A program made the position numbers and the translations under genes. The notes under the pieces are model-generated. The model had not been told where the DNA came from. It saw only the letters and a program-made list of their open reading frames with translations, and searched no databases. 64,000 nt of DNA from Sphingomonas sp. UV9 (lineage in GTDB: Bacteria; Pseudomonadota; Alphaproteobacteria; Sphingomonadales; Sphingomonadaceae), in NCBI RefSeq assembly GCF_004101245.1, contig NZ_SCIN01000001.1:1-64000 (forward strand), written 5' to 3'. This document shows, in pieces, positions 51,459 to 60,453 of the stretch; the first letter of the stretch is position 1; each line of letters begins with the position of its first letter.

Positions 51459-54455
51459 ATGATGAAGCGCTTCGCACTGTTGGTTTCGGCGGCACCATTC
51501 GCATTGATGACGACGGCGGCTTGGGGGCAGGGTGCAACGGTCGCGGAGCAGCGACAGGCAGCCGTTCCGGATGCATCGCTGGAAGCGCAGGCCCCGGTCG
51601 CGCAGGAGCGCGCTACCAACGCTGCAAAAGGCAAGAGCCCCGGAACCGAGGCGACCGAAAACCTGGCCGCGGCCGACGATGGCGGGCAGTCCGCCGCTAC
51701 CTTGGCACCGACCGCTTCGACGGATGACATCGTCGTCACCGGGTATCGCGCAAGTCTTGGCAGCGCGCAGTCGATCAAGCGAAATTCGGATGCGATCCTC
51801 GATGCGGTCGTCGCGCAGGATATCGGCAAGCTGCCCGACAATACCGCGGCTGAATCGATCGCTCGCATTACTGGCGTCCAGGTCAACCGGTCCAGTGACG
51901 AAGTAAGCCAGGTCATCGTGCGCGGCCTTCCAGACGTTGCCACGACGTTCAACGGTCGTGACATCTTCACCGCCGAGGGACGACGATCGCAGCTTCAGGA
52001 CTTTCCCGCAGGCGCACTTGCCGGTTTGGAAGTCTACAAATCGGGTACGGCCGATCTGCTGGAACCGGGTCTCGCCGGCCTGATCAACGTGCGCTCGCGT
52101 CGCCCGTTCGACTTTACCGAAAAGTTCGTCGTCGCAGGCGGCATACGTGGCACCTACAACGACCAGAGCAAAAAATACGACCCGTTAGGCAACATTCTGC
52201 TCAGCGCACGTGCGGACACCGGGATCGGTGAAGTCGGCGTGCTGATCAATGGCTCCTACGCCCAGTCGCAATACCGAAACGCGGTGCGCTTCGCGAGCGG
52301 CAACGTTCCGACGACGATACCCGACAACGTTACGGTAAGCCCAACCTCGGTCGGACGTACATTCCGCATTCCGGAACGTATCGGTGTCTACAACGACAGC
52401 GGAAAACGCTGGCGGCCGGCGGTCAACGCCAGCGCGCAGTGGCGACCGGCGGCAAACCTCGAATTCTATTATGACTTCCTGTATCAGGGGTATCGTGGTC
52501 GTGGCGCCAACGACGAGTTCGAAGCATCGCTGCTCAACAGCAGCGCCGTGTTGTCGAACGTCGTCCTGCGCGAGGGGAAGCCGGATCAGGTCCAGACGCT
52601 GACCAAGACCGGCGGCGAACGCGGGCAGTCGTATCGCAGCACCAACAACAACAATACCGATACCTACCAGGCGGCCGGCGGATTCAAGTGGGACATCGGC
52701 CGCGCGCATATATCGAGCGATCTCGCCTATACCCGCAGCCGTTACACCTCGAACGAATATAGCTTCGACATGGCGCAAACCACTGCGCCGACCATGGACG
52801 TTGATTTCTTCGTCGACGGCGGCACCGCGTTCAGCCTCCCCGGTTACGCGCGCGACGATCCTGCAAACTACAAATGGCGCGGCTATTTTGAGAGTGTTTA
52901 CCGGGTGAAGGGCGCTGGCTGGCAATGGCGTGGCGACGTAGACCTGGACACCGACGTCTCCCTGTTTCCCAAGCTGCAATTCGGCGCACGGTTCACGGAT
53001 CGTGACGCCTCGCTGGAGCGTGGAAACCGATATGCGTACACCGAGAACCTGAACATCCCGTTGGCTGGCACGCCCGCAGGCGCGCTCGAACTCACGCAAG
53101 ACGCTTTTCGTGGAGACACGCAGGGCTGGACGAGTTGGCTGATGCCGACCCGTGCCGGGATCGAGGGCAATGCCGCCGCGCTGCGCCAATTCTCGCTTGT
53201 GCAGCTTCAGAAGCTCGTCGCAGCCAATCCGACCGACGGCGGGTATCGCGATTCCCTCCGCCTGTTTTCGACCGCGAACGTACAGCTCGATCCGTTGCAG
53301 GCTTTCCTCGCGAAGGAACAGACATACGCCTTTTATGGCCAGGCCAAATATGAATTCAATATCGGCTCGGTTGGGGTGGATGGTCTGCTAGGCGTTCGCG
53401 TCGTCAACACGGTCGGCAGATACAGCGGTCAAGGGACGGTGCCCGTCGTGGTCAATGGCGTCATTCAGAAAGACGCCAGTGGTAACGTCGTGACAGCATC
53501 CCAGCCGATCACGACCAATGCGAATTATGTCGACATCCTGCCAAATGCGAGCTTGCGAATTCGTCCCAACGACAAGCTGCAAATCCGCTTCGCATTCACC
53601 GAAACGCGCACCAAGCCGGAGTTCGGCGCGCTCAATCCAGCGGTCACGCTGACACCGAATGTCTCGCCGACCGTGAATGCCGACGGCACGCCAGTCACGA
53701 TCCTCGGCGATCCGCGCTTTCCCGCCAATCTTCAGGGGCGTCCGAATTACTACGGGAACGGCGGCAATCCGAACCTCGTCCCTCTGACATCGAAGAATTA
53801 CGATGCGACGATCGAGTATTATTTCTCCAAAAACGCATCGCTGACCGCGTCCTTCTTCTATCGCGACCTCTTCGGCTTCCTGTCGGGTTACACCCAGCGC
53901 TTTCAGGATCCGCTCTACGGGCTGATCGAGGTAAATGCGCAAGCCAATGCCGGGGCGGGCAAGATAAAAGGTATCGAGGTCGGTGGACAGACGTTCCTCG
54001 ACTTCCTCCCGGGGTTGTTCAGCGGCTTTGGTATCCAGGGTAACGTGACCTATCTCGACGGGAGTCAGCGGTTCCCGATCGATTTCAGCCCCGCAAATAC
54101 GACACCACCGTTTGTCGGCATTCCAGGACTGTCGAAGTGGAGCTACAATGCGGCGCTGTTCTACGAGAAGGGCAAGATATCGACCCGACTGTCGTATAAC
54201 GGTCGGTCCAGATACCTGAATGGCAACCAGATCGTTGACGGTGTGTATTTCGGCGAAGGAACGGAAAACGTCACCCGCCTCGATTACTCCTTCAATTACA
54301 CGCCGATAAAGGCCATCACGCTGACCTTCGACGCGTCAAATATACTTGCGAAGCCGTTTCGGAATTACGCGCAATATGGCGACGATCGGTCGTATCCGCG
54401 CGATGTTCGTGACGAGGGACGATATTATGGTCTGGGCGCGCGGTTCCGTTTTTAG
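51459..54455 (+). CDS. TonB-dependent receptor for oligosaccharides
   Basis: The start is ATG 51459 (or 51462) after GGGAGAGGGG; signal peptide MMKRFALLVSAAPFALMTTAAWG. A long linker precedes the plug: DDIVVTGYRASLGSAQSIKRNSDAILDAVVAQDIGKLPDNTAAESIARITGVQV. Barrel ends in GLGARFRF. Length 998 residues. It is the same class as the receptor at 29.7 kb but clearly divergent, so the locus has two outer-membrane importers, probably for different oligosaccharides. The GH5 gene follows 74 bases later. Confidence 0.93.
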   Translation: MMKRFALLVSAAPFALMTTAAWGQGATVAEQRQAAVPDASLEAQAPVAQERATNAAKGKSPGTEATENLAAADDGGQSAATLAPTASTDDIVVTGYRASLGSAQSIKRNSDAILDAVVAQDIGKLPDNTAAESIARITGVQVNRSSDEVSQVIVRGLPDVATTFNGRDIFTAEGRRSQLQDFPAGALAGLEVYKSGTADLLEPGLAGLINVRSRRPFDFTEKFVVAGGIRGTYNDQSKKYDPLGNILLSARADTGIGEVGVLINGSYAQSQYRNAVRFASGNVPTTIPDNVTVSPTSVGRTFRIPERIGVYNDSGKRWRPAVNASAQWRPAANLEFYYDFLYQGYRGRGANDEFEASLLNSSAVLSNVVLREGKPDQVQTLTKTGGERGQSYRSTNNNNTDTYQAAGGFKWDIGRAHISSDLAYTRSRYTSNEYSFDMAQTTAPTMDVDFFVDGGTAFSLPGYARDDPANYKWRGYFESVYRVKGAGWQWRGDVDLDTDVSLFPKLQFGARFTDRDASLERGNRYAYTENLNIPLAGTPAGALELTQDAFRGDTQGWTSWLMPTRAGIEGNAAALRQFSLVQLQKLVAANPTDGGYRDSLRLFSTANVQLDPLQAFLAKEQTYAFYGQAKYEFNIGSVGVDGLLGVRVVNTVGRYSGQGTVPVVVNGVIQKDASGNVVTASQPITTNANYVDILPNASLRIRPNDKLQIRFAFTETRTKPEFGALNPAVTLTPNVSPTVNADGTPVTILGDPRFPANLQGRPNYYGNGGNPNLVPLTSKNYDATIEYYFSKNASLTASFFYRDLFGFLSGYTQRFQDPLYGLIEVNAQANAGAGKIKGIEVGGQTFLDFLPGLFSGFGIQGNVTYLDGSQRFPIDFSPANTTPPFVGIPGLSKWSYNAALFYEKGKISTRLSYNGRSRYLNGNQIVDGVYFGEGTENVTRLDYSFNYTPIKAITLTFDASNILAKPFRNYAQYGDDRSYPRDVRDEGRYYGLGARFRF

Positions 54456-54529
54456 CTAGCGCGATGCGGCGGATGGTCGGACACCATTCGCCGCAATTCC
54501 GCCGATCACGCCACCGCGGGAGTCCAACC

Positions 54530-55657
54530 ATGCGCTTCGTCCTACATTGCTTGGCCATCTCGAGTGCACTTGCGTGGCCGGCGGTCGCCGATGCCCGCGA
54601 TCTCTGGACGAAACAGGCCGCCAACGCCTGGTACGCCCGCCAGCCCAGGCCGGTCGGCGCGAACTACGTGCCGGCAAACGCGATCAATCAACTTGAGATG
54701 TGGCAGGGTGCGACGTTCGATACGGCCACGATCGACAAGGAATTGGGGTGGGCCGAGGGGCTTGGCATGAACACAATGCGCGTGTTCATCCATGACCTGC
54801 TCTGGGACGACGATCCGGAGGGTTTGAAGCAAAGAATGGACGCGTTCCTGGCGATTGCCGCGCGCCATCATATCCGGCCGGTGTTCGTGCTCTTCGATAG
54901 CTGCTGGGATCCCAACCCGGTTTCCGGGCCGCAGCGTCCGCCGATACCCGGCGTGCACAATTCGGGGTGGGTGCAAGGACCCGGTGCAACACGGCTGGCG
55001 GATCGAGCAAGCCATGCGAAGCTCCTTGCCTATGTGAAGGACGTCGTCGGTCGCTTCGCAAAAGACGATCGCGTGTTGGCGTGGGACGTATGGAACGAAC
55101 CAAATAACGAGGGTGGCGGTAATTATGCGCCAACGCCGGGTAAGAAGGCGCTGGTCGCCGCGTTGATCGCGCAGGCGTTCACGGCGGCCCGTTCAGTCGA
55201 TCCGCAGCAGCCGCTGACCAGCGGGCTATGGACTGGCGATCACTGGGACGAGGCGAAAACGCTCGATCCCGTCGAGCGTATTCAGGTCGCTAATTCGGAC
55301 GTGATGAGCTTCCACGACTATAGCTGGCCCGAAAAGTTTGAGGAACGGGCACGACAGATGCTGAGCTATGGCCGTCCGGTTTTTTGTACCGAGTATATGG
55401 CGCGTGGGGCGGGTTCGACCTTCGACGGGGCGCTCCCGATCGGCAAGCGGCTGAATATCGGCATGATCAACTGGGGTTTCGTCGACGGCAAGACCCAGAC
55501 GCGGCTACCTTGGGACAGCTGGAAGAAGCCCTATACCTACGAAGAGCCTCCGGTGTGGTTTCACGACGTTTTACGCTCCGACGGCACGCCCTATCGTGCT
55601 GCCGAGGCCGCGCTCATTCGCTCGCTGACAAGGCCAGTCATCAACGGGCAGCGTTGA
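54530..55657 (+). CDS. GH5-type glycoside hydrolase (cellulase-like), exported
   Basis: The 375-residue product has signal peptide MRFVLHCLAISSALAWPAVADA. It shows the clan-A fold: GANYVPANAINQLEMWQ, LGMNTMRVFIHD, acid/base Glu190 in WDVWNEPNNEG, HDYSW, and nucleophile Glu288 in VFCTEYMARG. The NEP and TEY spacing fits a GH5 enzyme acting on beta-linked polysaccharide such as a glucan, mannan or galactan; the exact substrate is open. It probably cotranscribes with the TonB receptor gene upstream, and no gene follows for 1 kb. Confidence 0.85.
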   Translation: MRFVLHCLAISSALAWPAVADARDLWTKQAANAWYARQPRPVGANYVPANAINQLEMWQGATFDTATIDKELGWAEGLGMNTMRVFIHDLLWDDDPEGLKQRMDAFLAIAARHHIRPVFVLFDSCWDPNPVSGPQRPPIPGVHNSGWVQGPGATRLADRASHAKLLAYVKDVVGRFAKDDRVLAWDVWNEPNNEGGGNYAPTPGKKALVAALIAQAFTAARSVDPQQPLTSGLWTGDHWDEAKTLDPVERIQVANSDVMSFHDYSWPEKFEERARQMLSYGRPVFCTEYMARGAGSTFDGALPIGKRLNIGMINWGFVDGKTQTRLPWDSWKKPYTYEEPPVWFHDVLRSDGTPYRAAEAALIRSLTRPVINGQR

Positions 55658-56665
55658 GGTCGGCAGTAAAACTGCTGGGCACTATCAGATCAAATGCACC
55701 GATCGTTAGGGTAGGGCGTCAGGGCACCTCGATGCCCAGCCCGGGCAAGCTTGCGAATTTGATCCTTCAATCCGTAGCCCGAGGTGATCCGGCTTATCGT
55801 GCTGATGTAGGCGCGATTTTACCTTCGCTGCGCGAGGCCGAGGGCCTGCGGTTCGAACGCGGGACCGACAAATGCCATGAGACGGTGTGTCATGGGCGTA
55901 ACAGGTTCGGTCCGATATTCGTCAGCGACATCCTTTGTCAGCGGGTAAGCCGGATGCGCTGCTTCTGGCACTGGGATTGGCATCTCGACGGGATATAGGT
56001 GAAACTGAATGGCGAGATAGCGTAGCTGAGGGGAGCCGTCGATCAGATGGCGAAATCCTCGAAAGCTACATAACCGGGGCCGGTGACAAGGGCGCTGCCT
56101 CACCCTAATGAAGACGGCATTGAAGCGAGACGGCTTGCCAAACGTCGTCGCCGCGAACGGTCTGCGTCCCTGCAGTGCAGCGCTGGAAGAGCTAAAGAAA
56201 CGCCGATCATCATAAGATGGGTCGCTAGGCGAACAACCGCGCGGAAAACGCGCACCTGCCATGCCGAAGGCGAGAGCGAGCGATGCAGCGGTTCCGGCGG
56301 ATGAAGATGCTAAACCCTCTGGATCTCTCGCGACTGTGTCGGAGGTGTGCCTCGTACCGCGGTCGAGCGTGATCCAATCTCGGCGAAGTCGCTACCTTGC
56401 AGGCTTGCTCGCTGCCGAGCCGATCTCGGAAGCTTCGCGAATAGCCGGTTCATCCAGAATCGGACGTTCACAGCCGATTGCCCGAACGACGGCTTTGTCC
56501 CAAAGCTCGCCATTCCAGCGCCGCTACAGGGGCGATCGCGAACCGATGAGTGAGTGTCCGGAGTTGGAAAGCGCAAGAAGGGCGCTGAGCGTCCATGAAT
56601 GGGTCTCCGCGTTTAAAGTTGGACACTCTCAAAGCCGCACTATGGTGTCGCCGATTAGTCGGAAC
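55658..56665. other. 1-kb spacer without a recognisable gene
   Basis: No frame on either strand has a ribosome binding site plus recognisable motif. The part around 56455-56625 resembles the dispersed repeat (GAATCGGACGTTCACAGCCG, GTGTCCGGAGTTGG, GAGCGTCCATGAATGGGTC). The rest has mixed base composition as expected for decayed genes, in keeping with the truncated GH92 gene on the other side of the IS. Confidence 0.5.
56455..56625 (+). repeat. dispersed intergenic repeat, degraded copy
   Basis: The words ATCGGACGTTCACAGCCG, GTGTCCGGAGTTGG, and GCGTCCATGAATGGGTC follow the order of the 4.6 and 8.3 kb copies at lower similarity. Confidence 0.4.
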
Positions 56666-56704
56666 TGAACCGCTCCGGGTCTGCCGGAGGCCTTGGGTTG
56701 TGAG

Positions 56705-57782
<1,078 letters not shown>

Positions 57783-57832
57783 GACTCCACCTTCTCAGGA
57801 GTTGGAGCCTCCGACAAACCCGGGGCGGTTCA

Positions 57833-58141
57833 GTCTCTGTCTTCGGATCGCCGCTGTTCGACGGCGCGGAGGTCGCGCTCGGCGGTGGGAAGATGCTGCG
57901 GATCACCACGTCGGGCGATGGTCCGCAGGCGCCCTCAGCCCAGTCGGTGCGGTGGAACGACAAGCCCTGGACGACGAACTGGATCGGGCATGCGGATCTT
58001 GCCCAGGGTGGCGAGCTTGCCTTCGTCACGGGGAACAAGCCGTCACGGTTCGGCATGGCCAAGGCGGATCGTCCGCCGTGCTACCGCCGGGGCTGCGCCC
58101 GACGCGCGGCGGCCTGTCAGCGGACAACCAGGCGCGTATAG
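57833..58141 (+). pseudogene. 3' remnant of a GH92 alpha-mannosidase gene
   Basis: Directly from the IS end the frame reads [48 protein letters not shown] and [13 protein letters not shown], the C-terminal beta-sandwich of GH92 enzymes (GSPLFD, NGKPW.., H.DL..GG.L.F.MG..P). All upstream domains, including the catalytic (alpha/alpha)6 barrel, are absent. The insertion and a deletion removed them. The last 20 codons to the TAG at 58141 look shifted. Confidence 0.75.
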
Positions 58142-58908
58142 AGGTGCCAGGTCGCATAGCCGAGCCAGGGCAGCACCACCGCGAGGCCGATCGCGAGTGG
58201 GATCAGCCCGAGGACGAGCAGCCCGGCGACGCGCGCGCCCCAGCCGAACACCGCGCGCGGGTTGCGTCGCGCCGCCTCAAGCGAAGTGCGCAGCGCGAGG
58301 CCGGCATCGACCGGCTGATCGACCACCATCGGAAATGCGACCAGCGCGAAGACGAGCGTGGCGATCGCGAACGGCGCGCCTGCCAGATTGCCGAGCAGGA
58401 TCAGCGTCCACCCCTCCTGCGTGGTGAACAGGCGGCCCGCCACGTCGCCGATCCGCAGCGGTGCGGTCGCTCCGAAGGCGAGATCATAGACAACATAGGC
58501 CGTCGCGAGCCATCCGACCATCAACGCGGCGAGCCCGGCGGTGAGGATCGCGAGCGGCAGGCGGCTGCGCCCGTTGAGTGGATCGAGGAAATGCCACCAG
58601 CTTGAGTCGCGCCCCTCTTCGCGGCGGCGTGCGAGCTCGTAGAAGCCCGAGGCGGCGGCGGGGCCGAGAATCGAGAGACCCGCGACCAGCGGGAAGAACA
58701 GCGGGAGCAGCGGCGCGTTGTACGTCACCACCGCGGCGACGACGCAGACGATCGGGTAGAGCAGGCCGATCACGATCAGGTCGCCGCGCTTTGCGAGAAA
58801 GTCCTTCCACCCCTCGGCGAGTGCCCAGCGCAGGTCGGCGGTGCCGATCTCGCGGATCTCGGGAATGGCGGGTGCGGGCGCGATAAAGCTGTGCGGGTGT
58901 GTGGCCAT
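58117..58908 (-). CDS. DUF2189 family integral membrane protein
   Basis: The start is ATG 58908, with GGAGAGCAG upstream, giving 263 residues. After a soluble start (FIAPAPAIPEIREIGTADLRWALAEGWKDF) come six hydrophobic helices (LIVIGLLYPIVCVVAAVV, LFFPLVAGLSILGPAAASGFYELARRREEG and others) typical of DUF2189. It lies 37 bases after the tspO stop on the same strand and is probably cotranscribed with it, placing it under light/oxygen control with photosynthesis genes. Function unknown. Confidence 0.8.
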   Translation of the reverse strand: MATHPHSFIAPAPAIPEIREIGTADLRWALAEGWKDFLAKRGDLIVIGLLYPIVCVVAAVVTYNAPLLPLFFPLVAGLSILGPAAASGFYELARRREEGRDSSWWHFLDPLNGRSRLPLAILTAGLAALMVGWLATAYVVYDLAFGATAPLRIGDVAGRLFTTQEGWTLILLGNLAGAPFAIATLVFALVAFPMVVDQPVDAGLALRTSLEAARRNPRAVFGWGARVAGLLVLGLIPLAIGLAVVLPWLGYATWHLYTRLVVR

Positions 58909-58945
58909 GATCTGCTCTCCGGTTATGCGGTGCCGTATATCCTCG

Positions 58946-59452
58946 TCATGCGGGGTAGCGTTGGGCGGCATGTCCGAACGGCCGGTTCAGCCGCACGATC
59001 GCCCAGTTGAGCCAGGCCGCGAAGCTGACCCACAACAGATAGGGCGCGATCAGCACGCTTGCGGGCGGGGCGATGGGCCACAGCCCGACGACCAGCGCGA
59101 CCAGCGACGCCCAGAGAAACACGACCTCGATCAGCGCCCAATCGGGTCGCTGCGCGCGGAAGAACAGCGGGCTCCACAGCAGATGGAAGACTGCGTTCAC
59201 CGCGAACAACGTCACCACCTCAGCGCGAGTCGCGGCATCGGGTGCCGCCGTCCAGGCGATCGACGCGGACCAGGCGGCGAGCCCAAGAATGATCGTCCAG
59301 GCCGGACCGAACAGCCAGTTAGGCGGCTGTAACCGGGGTTTGCGCAGCGTGCGGTACCAGGGGCCGATCGGCGTCATCAAGCCGCCGACGACGCAAAGCG
59401 CAATGGCGGCACCGCCGCTCACGACAATCGGGTGTAGCATCGCATTGTCCAT
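58946..59452 (-). CDS. tspO: TspO/MBR family tryptophan-rich sensory protein
   Basis: The start is ATG 59452 (59440 also possible), giving 168 residues. It has five hydrophobic helices and the family segment RTLRKPRLQPPNWLFGPAW, with Trp-rich helices (GLAAWSASIAWTAA, FHLLWSPLFF, AWLNWAIVRLN). TspO proteins bind porphyrins and in Rhodobacter repress photosynthesis genes under oxygen. Here the gene is divergent from bchI with a PpsR-type site between them. Confidence 0.92.
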   Translation of the reverse strand: MDNAMLHPIVVSGGAAIALCVVGGLMTPIGPWYRTLRKPRLQPPNWLFGPAWTIILGLAAWSASIAWTAAPDAATRAEVVTLFAVNAVFHLLWSPLFFRAQRPDWALIEVVFLWASLVALVVGLWPIAPPASVLIAPYLLWVSFAAWLNWAIVRLNRPFGHAAQRYPA

Positions 59453-59461
59453 CTTGCCGAG

Positions 59462-59479
59462 TGTCCAATGCGTGTTACA
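59462..59479 (+). promoter_or_regulatory. PpsR/CrtJ-type operator between tspO and bchI
   Basis: TGT (59462-59464) and ACA (59477-59479) are separated by exactly 12 bases, the PpsR/CrtJ consensus TGT-N12-ACA, extended to GTGT...ACAC. It fills most of the 35-base gap between the divergent start codons, so one bound repressor could control both tspO-DUF2189 and bchI-bchD-bchO. Confidence 0.75.
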
Positions 59480-59487
59480 CCTTTGGC

Positions 59488-60453
59488 ATGCCCGTGTCTT
59501 TCCCCTTTTCCGCGATCGTCGGCCAGGACGAGATGAAACGCGCGCTGTTGATCGCGGCGGTCGATGCGCGGATCGGCGGAGTGATGGTGTTCGGTGATCG
59601 GGGCACGGGCAAGTCGACCGCGGTGCGCGCACTCGCCGCGCTGCTCCCGCCGGTGCGCGCCGACCAGGCGGGGTATCAGGACGGGACGCCGCGCAGCGGG
59701 CAGGTCCCCGTGCCGTTCGTCGACCTGCCGCTCGGCGCGACCGAGGACCGGGTGGTAGGCGCGCTCGATCTCGAACGCGCGCTGGGCGCAGGGGTCAAGG
59801 CGTTCGAGCCTGGGTTGCTCGCGCGTGCCAATGGCGGCTTCCTGTATATCGACGAGGTCAACCTGCTCGAGGATCACATCGTCGACCTCCTGCTCGACGT
59901 CGCCGCGTCGGGCGAGAATGTCGTCGAGCGCGAAGGGCTGAGCGTCCGCCACCCTGCGCGGTTCGTGCTGGTGGGCAGCGGCAACCCCGAAGAGGGGGAA
60001 TTGCGGCCGCAGTTGCTCGACCGGTTCGGGCTGTCGGTCGAGGTCCGTACCCCGCAGGATCTGGACCAGCGCGTCGAGATCCTCAGGCGCTGCGATGCGT
60101 TCGAGCGGTCGCCGGCGGCGTTCGTCGAACACTGGGCGGCGGAGGAGCGCGCGATGCTCGCAGCGATCGCGCACGGACGGGCGGGGTTGCCGACAGTCGC
60201 GCTGCCCGACGCGGTGCTCGCCTTCGCGTCGCGGCTGTGCATCGCGGTGGGGGCCGACGGGCTGCGCGGCGAACTAACGCTGATGCGTGCGGCGCGCGCG
60301 CTCGCGGCGCTCGAGGCGGTGTCGGAGGTGACACAGGGGCATGTCGCGACGATCGCGCCGATGGCACTGCGCCACCGGTTGCGGCGTAACGTGCTCGACG
60401 AGACCGGGTCGACCGTGCGGATCCTGCGCGCGCTGGAGGAGGTGGCGGGGTGA
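59488..60453 (+). CDS. bchI: magnesium chelatase ATPase subunit I
   Basis: The start is ATG 59488 (a GTG at 59461 would read through the operator), giving 321 residues. Walker A is GDRGTGKST (residues 36-44), Walker B GGFLYIDEVNLLEDHIVDLLLDVAASGEN, then SVRHPARFVLVGSGNPEEGELRPQLLDRFG with sensor and arginine finger. With BchD and BchH it inserts Mg2+ into protoporphyrin IX, the first step unique to bacteriochlorophyll. It is the first gene of the operon; bchD overlaps by 4 bases. Confidence 0.95.
   Translation: MPVSFPFSAIVGQDEMKRALLIAAVDARIGGVMVFGDRGTGKSTAVRALAALLPPVRADQAGYQDGTPRSGQVPVPFVDLPLGATEDRVVGALDLERALGAGVKAFEPGLLARANGGFLYIDEVNLLEDHIVDLLLDVAASGENVVEREGLSVRHPARFVLVGSGNPEEGELRPQLLDRFGLSVEVRTPQDLDQRVEILRRCDAFERSPAAFVEHWAAEERAMLAAIAHGRAGLPTVALPDAVLAFASRLCIAVGADGLRGELTLMRAARALAALEAVSEVTQGHVATIAPMALRHRLRRNVLDETGSTVRILRALEEVAG

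Noticed and set aside
59461..59487. GTG start of bchI at 59461
   Set aside because: It would place the operator inside the coding region; ATG 59488 gives the family's normal start at PFSAIVGQ.
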